Source: Spirochaetia bacterium UBA5368 (GTDB lineage: Bacteria; Spirochaetota; UBA4802; UBA5368). Taken from it: DNA of 13,082 nt. Below the pieces are notes generated by a model that saw only the letters and a program-made list of their open reading frames with translations, was not told where the DNA came from and searched no databases. The translations under genes and the position numbers were made by a program. The stretch is taken from assembly GCA_002407865.1 (NCBI GenBank), contig DHPI01000061.1, positions 11,856 through 24,937 of the forward strand, read 5' to 3'. Shown one piece after another: positions 1 to 6,488 of this stretch. Every line of letters begins with the position of its first letter. The first letter of the stretch is position 1.

Positions 1-342
1 AAGGGCTACCAGGTATTCCCCGAGGACGTCGAAAACCATATCGCCGCAAAACTGAAAGGCAAGGTGTCCATGGTTGCGGTTGTCGGCGTTGAGCATGATG
101 TTTTCAGCGAGGGCATCATGGCGTTCGTGGAGTGCCTGGACGGGCAGACGGTATCGCCAGACGATGTAATGAGCGCGTGCGACGACATATCGTCGTATTC
201 GCGGCCATCTCATGTCGTGACCTTCAAGGCGGGCGAAATGCCGCTCAACCGGGTCGCGAAGACCGACTACATGCTGTTGAAGTCGAAGGCCAAGGAAATA
301 GTGCAGGAGCTTCGTTCGCAGGGTAAATGGGACAAGGCGTAA
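1..342 (+). CDS. AMP-forming acyl-CoA synthetase / AMP-ligase, C-terminal fragment (5' end outside window)
   Basis: The open frame runs in from the window edge and ends at TAA 340-342, giving the last 113 residues of an adenylate-forming enzyme. The fragment begins at the hinge (A8) region GYQVFPEDVE, which in this family separates the large ATP-binding domain from the small mobile C-terminal domain. It ends with the A10-like motif MPLNRVAKTDY, in which K87 of the fragment is the expected catalytic lysine for adenylation. Members activate carboxylic acids such as fatty acids with ATP and usually pass them to CoA. The substrate cannot be told because the acyl-binding pocket is off the window. 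The tail ends KWDKA with no further domain. A strong terminator lies 18 bp after the stop, so this is the last gene of its transcript. It could also be an acyl-ACP ligase or a stand-alone adenylation domain. Confidence 0.85.
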   Translation, partial: KGYQVFPEDVENHIAAKLKGKVSMVAVVGVEHDVFSEGIMAFVECLDGQTVSPDDVMSACDDISSYSRPSHVVTFKAGEMPLNRVAKTDYMLLKSKAKEIVQELRSQGKWDKA

Positions 343-360
343 GCATGCGCATTCGTCGTA

Positions 361-393
361 AAAAAAGGCTGTTCCGCGGGGGCGGCCTTTTTT
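361..393 (+). terminator. Rho-independent terminator after the acyl-CoA synthetase-like gene
   Basis: A 12-bp stem (AAAAAAGGC paired with GCCTTTTTT, extended by three pairs including two G-U) closes a loop of about nine bases. T-rich sequence follows, continuing to about 407. It lies 18 bp after the stop at 342. The A-run on the 5' side means it could also stop transcription coming from the right. Confidence 0.75.
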
Positions 394-429
394 ACTTTTA
401 TTTTTTATCCGCAATGGTAAAAATGACAT

Positions 430-702
430 ATGGCTGAAGCTGTAACACTGCATTGCGCCGGGCGCTGTATTGAAACCGCGGCCCGCCGCGAGTACACGCG
501 GCGTATGGGGCTGTATTTCGAAATGCCGCACGACACGGCCGACCACGCAATCGAAGAACAGCTCGAAACGCTTCGCGAGTTTTTATGCACGGTTGATTTT
601 CAATCACTGCGCGCATCTGACAGGCGCCTTGCCGGGGAGGAGGACGCGCGTGTTACGGTCTCCAGAACGGGGCCGGGCGTGTTCGACCTGCGTATCGAAT
701 AA
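430..702 (+). CDS. Small hypothetical protein, 90 aa
   Basis: I do not recognise this protein. It is a soluble-looking chain with no signal peptide or membrane segment and has three cysteines, two of them near the N-terminus (LHCAGRC). A predicted helical stretch (AIEEQLETLREFL) follows, then a charged C-terminal half ending in a short hydrophobic strand (VFDLRIE). Codon choice, with GC-rich third positions and many GCG, CGC and CTG codons, matches the recognised genes around it, which supports it as coding. No Shine-Dalgarno sequence precedes the ATG at 430, and an internal ATG at residue 26 (MGLYFEMP) is an alternative start. It sits between the terminator at 361-393 and the convergent end of the histidine kinase gene, with 21 bp between the two stops. 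Confidence 0.5.
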   Translation: MAEAVTLHCAGRCIETAARREYTRRMGLYFEMPHDTADHAIEEQLETLREFLCTVDFQSLRASDRRLAGEEDARVTVSRTGPGVFDLRIE

Positions 703-723
703 GCATCAATGCAACCGAGGCAA

Positions 724-3006
724 TTATTTTTTATCGAGCATTTCCCGCACCATTGATGCAAGGGCGTCGGTTGTAAACGGTTTCTGCAGAAACGATACCC
801 CGCTGTCGCGGTCGATGTAATCGCGTATCGACGAATCGGTATATCCCGATATGAATATCACCCGCACCTGCGGATAATCTCTCCTGATGCGATCAATGAG
901 ATCGGAACCGCTCATCCCGGGCATTATCATATCCGTAACAACCATGTGCAGCACGCCATCAAGCATGCGTATTCGCTCGAGCGCATCCCCGCCATTGCGC
1001 GCCTCAAGCACCCGGTAGCCGTTCATTGAGAGAATGCGCGACACAAGCCCCCGCACATTTTCCTCGTCCTCTACCACGAGCACGGTTTCAGAGCCCGCGT
1101 ATTTTTTGTCTTCCCGCCTCACATCGCCATTTGCGTCCGGCGATTTATATACCCTCGGCAGAAAAATCTTGAACGTCGTGCCCCTGCCCGCCTCGCTGTC
1201 AACCAGAATACGGCCGTTGCTCTGTGAGACAATACCGTATACTGTCGACAGGCCCAGTCCCGTGCCCTCGCCTTTTCCCTTCGTCGTAAAAAACGGCTCG
1301 AACAGGTGCTGCTTCGTTTCTTTATCGATTCCGCATCCGGTGTCGCTCACGGTAAGCAGCACATACGTGCCGGGACTGAAATCGAGATACATCTGCGTTA
1401 CCGTCTCATCGATGCTGGCATTTGAGGTTTCTATTATCAGGGTGCCACTGCCACTCATCGCGTCACGCGCGTTGACAACGAGATTCATCAGCACCTGCTC
1501 CATCTGCCCCGCGTCCACCTCGACCGGCCACAGGTCGGGGGCAAGACGCGTTGTGTAGTCAATATTTTCTCCGACCAGACGGCGGAGCATCGTATCCATA
1601 TTCGTTATCACGGCATTCAGGTTGACCACTTTCGGCTGGAGCACCTGGTTTCTGCTGAACGTGAGCAACTGCTTCGTCAGCAGCGACGCCCGGTCGCCCG
1701 CCTTCTTTATTTCGCGTATTTCGTCGGCAATATCGTTGCCGCTCCCGATTGACGCAAGCAGCTGCTCACTGTAGCCAATAATAACGGTAAGCAGGTTATT
1801 GAAATCGTGCGCGATGACACCGGCAAGCCTTCCGATGGCCTCCATCTTCTGCGACTTGAGAAACTGCTGTTCGAGAGTCTTGCGGCGCGTGTCGTCGAAA
1901 ATATACCCCTGTATCTGTGTAAGCTCTCCGCGGGAGTTAAACGAACCGATGACGTTTTCCACGATATACACAGGGCTGCCATCGATCCGTTTCAGCTCCA
2001 TTTCATGATACTCGAGCTTTTTCTTTTTAACAATCAGCTTTATAAACGCGTCCCATGAGGCCGCATCTGGAAAAAAATCTCTGTAATTCATATCACGACA
2101 CTGTGTCCCGATCCATCCGAATATTCTCTCAAAGGCGGGATTGTACGCGAGGATGCCGCCGTCCGACGTCGCGATAAAATCGCCGGTAAGGTCTTCCTCG
2201 AAAAATTTTCGGTAACGTTCCTCGTTGCTGCGAAGCTTTTCTTCGGCAATCTTTTGTTCGGAAATATCCTTCCACACGGTGTGCAGAATCATCTCGCCCT
2301 GCAGCGGAATCGCGGTAAGCAGCACCTCGACCGGAAGCTCCGTACCGTCGAACCGCGAGTGGACCCATTCCAGCCGGAGGCTTCCCTCGCGAAGCGCCTG
2401 CTCCATCACCGCCCGTTCCTTCTCAGCCGACAGGATGCCGTCCGGTTGGCGCAGGGGTGAAATGGCATGCGGCCGGATGCCGAGCAGGTCTTCCTTGCGC
2501 GAACACCGCATCATGCGGACCGCCGCGCTATTGCAGTCAATAAATACGCCGTTTTTCAGCAGAAGGTGCGCATCGGCCGATTTCTCGAAAAGCAGACGGA
2601 ACTTGTTCTCGCTCTCCCTGAGCGTATTCTCCATGCGGTGCCTGTACAGGGCCATTTCTATCGTCGTATGAAGCTCGCGTTCCTCGAACGGCTTCAGAAT
2701 ATAGCCGAAGGGCTCGGTGAATTTCGCCCGCTGCAGCGTAAAATCGTCCGCATAGGCGGTGATATAAATAATCGGAACATCATGCGCGCTTTTAATTTTA
2801 AGCGCGGTATCCACGCCGTCACATGATCCCTTCAGCCTGATATCCATGAGTACCAGGTTCGGCTTAAACCTGTCCATTACCGCAAGAGCTTCATCGCTGT
2901 CGGAAGTTATGAAAATATCGGAATATCCGAGCCTCGTCAGCGACTCCATCATATCCATTGCGACGATCTGTTCGTCTTCGACAATCAGAATGCGAGGGGT
3001 AGTCAT
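724..3006 (-). CDS. Hybrid sensor histidine kinase, REC-PAS-PAS-HisKA-HATPase-REC
   Basis: This is a 760-residue cytoplasmic two-component kinase with no membrane segment. An N-terminal receiver spans about 1-120 (acidic pocket E10/D11, phospho-acceptor D55 in LVLMDIRL, T83, K105). Two PAS domains follow at about 130-250 and 258-375. The HisKA domain has phosphorylatable H400 in IAHDFNNLLT. The HATPase has its N box at N512, DTGCGI with D555, and GEGTGLGLS near 579-587. A C-terminal receiver occupies 639-760 (D692, K742). All catalytic residues expected of an active kinase are present. The frame stays open upstream to 3519, but I chose ATG 3006 because the receiver begins there (MTTPRILIVEDE), AGGAA lies six bases before it, and a longer form would overlap the divergent gene. 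It is probably controlled through its N-terminal receiver by another phosphodonor, with PAS ligands unknown. It probably works with the divergent receiver-like protein at 3164. Confidence 0.93.
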   Translation of the reverse strand: MTTPRILIVEDEQIVAMDMMESLTRLGYSDIFITSDSDEALAVMDRFKPNLVLMDIRLKGSCDGVDTALKIKSAHDVPIIYITAYADDFTLQRAKFTEPFGYILKPFEERELHTTIEMALYRHRMENTLRESENKFRLLFEKSADAHLLLKNGVFIDCNSAAVRMMRCSRKEDLLGIRPHAISPLRQPDGILSAEKERAVMEQALREGSLRLEWVHSRFDGTELPVEVLLTAIPLQGEMILHTVWKDISEQKIAEEKLRSNEERYRKFFEEDLTGDFIATSDGGILAYNPAFERIFGWIGTQCRDMNYRDFFPDAASWDAFIKLIVKKKKLEYHEMELKRIDGSPVYIVENVIGSFNSRGELTQIQGYIFDDTRRKTLEQQFLKSQKMEAIGRLAGVIAHDFNNLLTVIIGYSEQLLASIGSGNDIADEIREIKKAGDRASLLTKQLLTFSRNQVLQPKVVNLNAVITNMDTMLRRLVGENIDYTTRLAPDLWPVEVDAGQMEQVLMNLVVNARDAMSGSGTLIIETSNASIDETVTQMYLDFSPGTYVLLTVSDTGCGIDKETKQHLFEPFFTTKGKGEGTGLGLSTVYGIVSQSNGRILVDSEAGRGTTFKIFLPRVYKSPDANGDVRREDKKYAGSETVLVVEDEENVRGLVSRILSMNGYRVLEARNGGDALERIRMLDGVLHMVVTDMIMPGMSGSDLIDRIRRDYPQVRVIFISGYTDSSIRDYIDRDSGVSFLQKPFTTDALASMVREMLDKK

Positions 3007-3047
3007 TGCATATTCCTTTTCTGACAAAAGAACATCCTGTGTGTATA

Positions 3048-3076
3048 ATAATACTTCCAGGCCATTTAAAAAGCAA
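3048..3076 (-). promoter_or_regulatory. Candidate sigma70-type promoter for the hybrid kinase
   Basis: On the minus strand, TTGCTT (3076-3071), a 17-bp spacer and TATTAT (3053-3048) match the vegetative layout, with a good -10 and a weak -35. Transcription would start near 3040, about 35 bases before the kinase ATG. This is a pattern match only. Confidence 0.4.
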
Positions 3077-3088
3077 TAATTAAAAAAC

Positions 3089-3117
3089 TTGAAACCCAGC
3101 GGCATATGTAGTATGTT
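3089..3117 (+). promoter_or_regulatory. Candidate sigma70-type promoter for the receiver/coiled-coil gene
   Basis: TTGAAA (3089-3094, five of six consensus bases), a 17-bp spacer and TATGTT (3112-3117, four of six) point toward the gene at 3164. The predicted leader is about 40 bases. It lies beside the opposing candidate promoter at 3048-3076, so the two genes may be co-regulated from this divergent region. Confidence 0.4.
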
Positions 3118-3163
3118 ATCCTGAAATTGTGAAAACACACAGTAACGGACCGGTATAACGGCA

Positions 3164-4036
3164 ATGGAAAAAACCGCGATATGGTACATCACTGATTCGG
3201 ACGCGGGACGCAAGATCGCCGCAAACATCAGGGAACTTGGACTTTCCATCCAGACGCTTACGGTCGATGAACTGGCATCCGCCGACATTTCATTCAGCAT
3301 GATACACATCATCATCCTCGATATCGTGGAGCGTCCGCTTGCGGACATCATCGCACTGGCGCGCAACGACGAACGCATCAATTCGTATCTGAAATTCATA
3401 GTGTTAAAGAAAAGCCAGATAAAGCAGGCGGCGCTGATATCCATGAACATGCTGCATGTCGAATTCATATCGAGGCCGGTAAACCGGAGGGAGTTTATTC
3501 TGCTGCTTGAAAAATCCATAGTGGTCGAACGCTATCGCGAGATGATGAAGTTCGTATCGAAGGAGGCGCAGGAGCGCATCGATGCGTTCGAAAATCTGAT
3601 GGATATCAACCGCAAAGACCTTTTCGTTTCGGAAAAGGAAAAGGCCGCCTTCGAAAAAATCATCGAATACGAAAAACACCTCATGGAAGAGCAGACGCGT
3701 CTGAACAGGGCAATCAGGGATTTCACCTTCATGCGGCAGAGAGAGCTGTTCGACATGAAGGGCCGCATACGGGCCGAAGAAATGCTTACCGAACTGCGCA
3801 GAAAAGAGCTTATGGACGCAAACAGCGTCATCAAGGCGCAGGAATCGCTTATCAATTTTTCGTCGAAAGAGCTGCACGAAGCGAACAGGATCATCGACGC
3901 CAGCGAGAAGGTGGCGGAACTCGGCAGGATGGAAGCCATCAGCCTGCACGAACAATTGAAGCTGGAAAAAGAGAAGGCCATGGCGCTCGAGGCTGAAGTG
4001 GAAAAGCTGCGGCGCGAGCTGGCACGCCGCGGATGA
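3164..4036 (+). CDS. Degenerate receiver domain fused to a long 21-residue-repeat coiled coil
   Basis: The 290-residue protein has two parts. Residues 5-122 resemble a response-regulator receiver. There is an acidic pair (D11, D13) after the first strand, a hydrophobic strand ending in D53 (IIILDI) where the phospho-acceptor should be, and ISRPVNRREF at 102-111 where receivers have a conserved Lys-Pro. Here the lysine is arginine (R104), and the usual Thr/Ser near residue 83 is not evident, so it may not switch in the normal way. Residues 128-288 are almost entirely charged heptad-type helix, with contiguous 21-residue units at 149-253. No DNA-binding, GGDEF or other output domain follows, so the coiled coil probably acts as an oligomerising or scaffolding rod. 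It is divergent from the hybrid kinase with 157 bp between starts, which suggests a partner. Function beyond that is unknown. Confidence 0.85.
   Translation: MEKTAIWYITDSDAGRKIAANIRELGLSIQTLTVDELASADISFSMIHIIILDIVERPLADIIALARNDERINSYLKFIVLKKSQIKQAALISMNMLHVEFISRPVNRREFILLLEKSIVVERYREMMKFVSKEAQERIDAFENLMDINRKDLFVSEKEKAAFEKIIEYEKHLMEEQTRLNRAIRDFTFMRQRELFDMKGRIRAEEMLTELRRKELMDANSVIKAQESLINFSSKELHEANRIIDASEKVAELGRMEAISLHEQLKLEKEKAMALEAEVEKLRRELARRG
3608..3922 (+). repeat. Five tandem 21-residue (63-bp) coiled-coil units
   Basis: Residues 149-253 of the preceding protein divide into five units starting at N149, E170, R191, R212 and S233. The common pattern is a basic pair, then E/D-L at positions 4-5, A at 14, E at 16, I/L/V/F at 18 and an aromatic or hydrophobic residue at 21. 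Examples are RRKELMDAN, SSKELHEAN and RQRELFDMK. Twenty-one residues equal three heptads. A looser unit precedes (131-148) and another follows (254 on). The DNA itself is diverged, so this is an old protein-level repeat. Confidence 0.7.
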
Positions 4037-4045
4037 GCGGCGTGC
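4022..4045 (+). terminator. Perfect hairpin containing the stop codon of the receiver/coiled-coil gene
   Basis: GCACGCCGC (4022-4030) and GCGGCGTGC (4037-4045) form a perfect 9-bp GC-rich stem. The loop GGATGA holds the TGA stop codon at 4034-4036. The following GTTTATGTGTT is only moderately T-rich, so it may be a weak terminator or a 3'-end stabilising structure. Confidence 0.45.
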
Positions 4046-4057
4046 GTTTATGTGTTG

Positions 4058-4093
4058 ACATGACAGCGTCATGTGGCAACGTAGTGATGCCAC
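4058..4093. repeat. Two adjacent short inverted repeats
   Basis: ACATGAC-AGC-GTCATGT (4058-4074) is a 7-bp perfect inverted repeat with a 3-base centre. GTGGCA (4073-4078) and TGCCAC (4088-4093) form a second one, overlapping the first by two bases. Both lie in the 90-bp gap before the small gene at 4127. They could be an operator or an RNA leader structure. No promoter is obvious beside them. Confidence 0.35.
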
Positions 4094-4126
4094 GCATACA
4101 ATTTATAATGGATATCAGATCCGCGA

Positions 4127-4399
4127 ATGGAATGGGAAAAGATACTGGCAGATTCCGTTGTTGACGGGAAAATACGGGAACTGCACCTCAAAAAAATCCC
4201 GGTATTGAAAACCTGCAACAACTGGAGAGACGTAGAGCCCATCGGTTGGATAGACCACAAGATGAAATTCAGCTATTACAAGGGCGGCCTTGTAAAGCTG
4301 AGAGGAAGCATATACTTCGTGCCCGAAAAAACCATCAACGCCTTATCCGAGTTTATCAACTGGAAGTTTCCGCGCCACATTGACGTTGTGTCAGATTAA
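4127..4399 (+). CDS. Small hypothetical protein, 90 aa
   Basis: I do not recognise this protein. It is soluble-looking, rich in aromatic and basic residues, with no signal peptide. The middle (EPIGWIDHKMKFSYYKGGLVKLRGSIYFVPEKTINALSEFINWKF) reads as alternating strands followed by a helix, which suggests a compact alpha/beta fold. ATG 4127 is the only possible ATG start, because an in-frame stop lies at 4106-4108. No clear ribosome binding site precedes it. Its stop overlaps the convergent stop of the XPB-N gene by four bases (4396-4399), leaving no room for a terminator between them. Inverted repeats at 4058-4093 lie just upstream. I give it moderate confidence because the amino-acid composition is protein-like and the opposite strand has no competing gene here. 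Confidence 0.6.
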   Translation: MEWEKILADSVVDGKIRELHLKKIPVLKTCNNWRDVEPIGWIDHKMKFSYYKGGLVKLRGSIYFVPEKTINALSEFINWKFPRHIDVVSD

Positions 4400-6273
4400 T
4401 CCTCGTTGTCATCTTCAAACAACGAAATTACCGCATCCTTCTTCTGCGCTGCTTTTATAAGGGCATCAAGGCGCTTTCTGTCGATGATCGCGAAATTCGG
4501 CGAGAGCCTTTCCATGATGCCAGTTTTCGCGTCGCCATAGGAGAGCTCGTCGATCAGGGCGGGATGGCTCGCATGCAACAGCGTAACATCGGATATCTTT
4601 AGATGAATGGTCTGGCGCGACCACTCGGCAATGAGGAAGGTAAGGTTTTGCGGCAATTCATTCTTCGAATACACTCTGAGCGCGTTAAGAAACTCTACCT
4701 GCGTCATGCCCCGCTTGCTCGCCCTCATGATAGAGTTTCTGCTGATACGCGTGTGCAGAACGACGTCGTCCTTGATGATATCGGTATGCGCAAGCAAATG
4801 ATATCCCGCCTCGGCCGGCACCTCATTTTTCGGAATCAATATGGTAAAGTCCGGATTGATGTAAATATTTTTGACTTCCTTTACCTGCTTTTCCGGGGGC
4901 TTTTTATGTTTGATTATACGAGCGGCGGCCTCCTGCCCCATTTCGGAAAGCGCAAAATTCCCCTTGCTGACCGAGACGATGCCGAGAACACACAACAGCG
5001 ACACGCCGGAATGAAATTCGCGTTTTGCCTTTTCACGCCACTCAATAAAGCCATCGGACTGGCCGTTATGAAACGCCGAAATGGTTTTCATCATAAACTG
5101 TATATACAGGTCCGATTGTGCGGCCGTCCCGAGCTTCGCTATAGATTCAATCAGCAATTGCACCGAATTCGGGGAAGGCAGTTCGTACGGCGGGGCGAAG
5201 AGATGGCCGCCGTCCTCTATTGAATGAAGTTGCTTCAGAATACGCAACGTAAAACGCAGCGGATTTTCCAGATCCTTTTCGATCCTTTTAAAGGAAATGA
5301 CGACCGCGTCGCGCCGCAGGCCGACACAACGCATCTGGTTAAGTAAAAACAGGCAAAGCTGCAAAATCGTATCGGGATCGACCACTTCGCCGTCCGCGTC
5401 TCTTATTGTAAGCATGGCCCCGGAAAGTCGTTTCCAGTCGATTTTTCTGAATTCCTTTTGTTTAGTCAAAAAAAGTCCGCTCGAGGTAACGATATCGAAC
5501 ACGGTAAGCATATTCAGCAGAAAATAAAAGCGGTTATCCACCTCGGCGCGGGCCGCTCGAACCGGCGCCGCCGCGCCAACCGATACAGCCGGGAAGTATT
5601 CCGGCTTGAGGACAATATACGTATCGAAGGGGTGCCGGACATCATGCAGTATGTCGATAACCTCCGCATTTTCCAGGTGTGTCAGGCGCTGCTCGAGCGC
5701 CCTGCGCGAAATCCCGCCAGACGACTCTTCAATGGTAAGTATGCCGCCCGCGGCGTAAAGCGTTTCAACAAAAGTCAGCACCGCCGCATCGCCGCTGACG
5801 GCGTCCGGCAGGCCCCGCTTCAACGCATCGGCGGCATCCAGAACATGTAACGCCTTTTTCGCGTGGACCGCGATGAAATCCTCTCCCGCCGGCCTCAGAA
5901 TGTCGCGCAACTCGGGAAATATATATATTTTATCGAGTTTATTATGTAACCTCTGCCGGTTTTTCAAGACATAGACAAGCGCCATGCCGGTAAGACCATC
6001 GGAGATTTTTTCGATGGTAACGGTATCAATACGCCGGGATTTTTCTATTTCCCCGAAGGTTATGCCGTCGGGCGCGCCAAAGGCGTCGGCGAAAATCATC
6101 ATTTCTTCGGGAGTCAGTGTTCGCAACAGCGCGTGCAGACCGGAAAACGAAAGCAGTGAGGCAAGAATTGCAGACGCTCTCCCTTTTGCAGACGACTCGA
6201 CACCAAGCCGACCTGCCAGTGACACAAGCTGTTCGGATTTGAGGGTGTGTATGGTATCAGCGATATTTTTCAT
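4396..6273 (-). CDS. XPB/Ssl2 helicase N-terminal-domain (Helicase_C_3-type) protein without a helicase
   Basis: The 625-residue protein has no Walker A or DEAH motif. Its C-terminal part, residues about 469-610, matches the domain that precedes the helicase core in bacterial XPB-type proteins and also stands alone in many bacteria. It contains NIYINPDFTILIP, a helical stretch ending in SIMRASKRGMTQ, and the ELPQNLTFLIAEWSRQ signature. The N-terminal 450 residues are mostly helical. They start with a short helical repeat (IADTIHTLKSEQLVSLAGRL) and a region resembling winged-helix segments (FGEIEKSRRIDTVTIEKISDGL). The tail is acidic (EDDNED). In the family the domain is linked to DNA-damage recognition by XPB, so a DNA repair or DNA-binding role is likely but inferred. 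The start at 6273 lacks a Shine-Dalgarno sequence, but no better Met exists before residue 58. A candidate promoter lies at 6306-6334. The next gene downstream converges, so it appears monocistronic. Confidence 0.8.
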   Translation of the reverse strand: MKNIADTIHTLKSEQLVSLAGRLGVESSAKGRASAILASLLSFSGLHALLRTLTPEEMMIFADAFGAPDGITFGEIEKSRRIDTVTIEKISDGLTGMALVYVLKNRQRLHNKLDKIYIFPELRDILRPAGEDFIAVHAKKALHVLDAADALKRGLPDAVSGDAAVLTFVETLYAAGGILTIEESSGGISRRALEQRLTHLENAEVIDILHDVRHPFDTYIVLKPEYFPAVSVGAAAPVRAARAEVDNRFYFLLNMLTVFDIVTSSGLFLTKQKEFRKIDWKRLSGAMLTIRDADGEVVDPDTILQLCLFLLNQMRCVGLRRDAVVISFKRIEKDLENPLRFTLRILKQLHSIEDGGHLFAPPYELPSPNSVQLLIESIAKLGTAAQSDLYIQFMMKTISAFHNGQSDGFIEWREKAKREFHSGVSLLCVLGIVSVSKGNFALSEMGQEAAARIIKHKKPPEKQVKEVKNIYINPDFTILIPKNEVPAEAGYHLLAHTDIIKDDVVLHTRISRNSIMRASKRGMTQVEFLNALRVYSKNELPQNLTFLIAEWSRQTIHLKISDVTLLHASHPALIDELSYGDAKTGIMERLSPNFAIIDRKRLDALIKAAQKKDAVISLFEDDNED

Positions 6274-6305
6274 AGTAAAAAAGTTGTGGACATCGTTATT
6301 GGCCT

Positions 6306-6334
6306 ATTCTATATAGTTGCATTAATTTATGCAA
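6306..6334 (-). promoter_or_regulatory. Candidate promoter for the XPB-N gene
   Basis: On the minus strand, TTGCAT (6334-6329), a 17-bp spacer and TAGAAT (6311-6306) fit a vegetative promoter, with a good -10 and a partial -35. The predicted start is near 6299, about 25 bases before the ATG at 6273. The -35 is one arm of the palindrome at 6317-6334, so a protein bound there would block it. Confidence 0.4.
6317..6334. repeat. TTGCAT-N6-ATGCAA palindrome (possible operator)
   Basis: TTGCAT and ATGCAA form a perfect 6-bp inverted repeat around an AT-rich six-base centre. It sits in the divergent region between the XPB-N and signal peptidase genes and overlaps the -35 of the candidate promoter at 6306-6334. 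Confidence 0.4.
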
Positions 6335-6398
6335 TAAAATTTCTATACCAGAGAAAATGCGTCACAGCAGCCGATGGCGCGGAAACCTCCTGATCATA

Positions 6399-6409
6399 TT
6401 GCACTGCAA
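6399..6409. repeat. TTGCA-C-TGCAA palindrome, second copy of the TTGCA half-site
   Basis: TTGCA and TGCAA are separated by a single base, with another TGCA at 6411-6414. The half-site is the same as in the palindrome at 6317-6334, about 78 bp away centre to centre. It is 80 bp before the signal peptidase start and close to a TATATT (6420-6425) that might be a -10 for that gene, though the spacing is poor. Confidence 0.3.
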
Positions 6410-6476
6410 CTGCATGAAATATATTTCCTGAAAATGCGCATGGCGCACCCGGTGCGGCGCGCCCCATTAATAATCT

Positions 6477-6482
6477 GAGGAG
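6477..6482 (+). promoter_or_regulatory. Ribosome binding site of the signal peptidase gene
   Basis: GAGGAG lies six bases before ATG 6489 and fixes the start of the long N-terminal extension. It is one of the clearest Shine-Dalgarno sequences in the window. Confidence 0.75.
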
Positions 6483-6488
6483 ATCGGA

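Noticed and set aside
703..723. GCAT-CA-ATGC palindrome between the small gene and the kinase stop
   Set aside because: Four base pairs only, too short to support a terminator.
3007..3519. Upstream open extension of the hybrid kinase frame to an ATG at 3519
   Set aside because: It would overlap the divergent receiver/coiled-coil gene, its translation is low-complexity and Met/Ser-rich, and a good ribosome site precedes ATG 3006.
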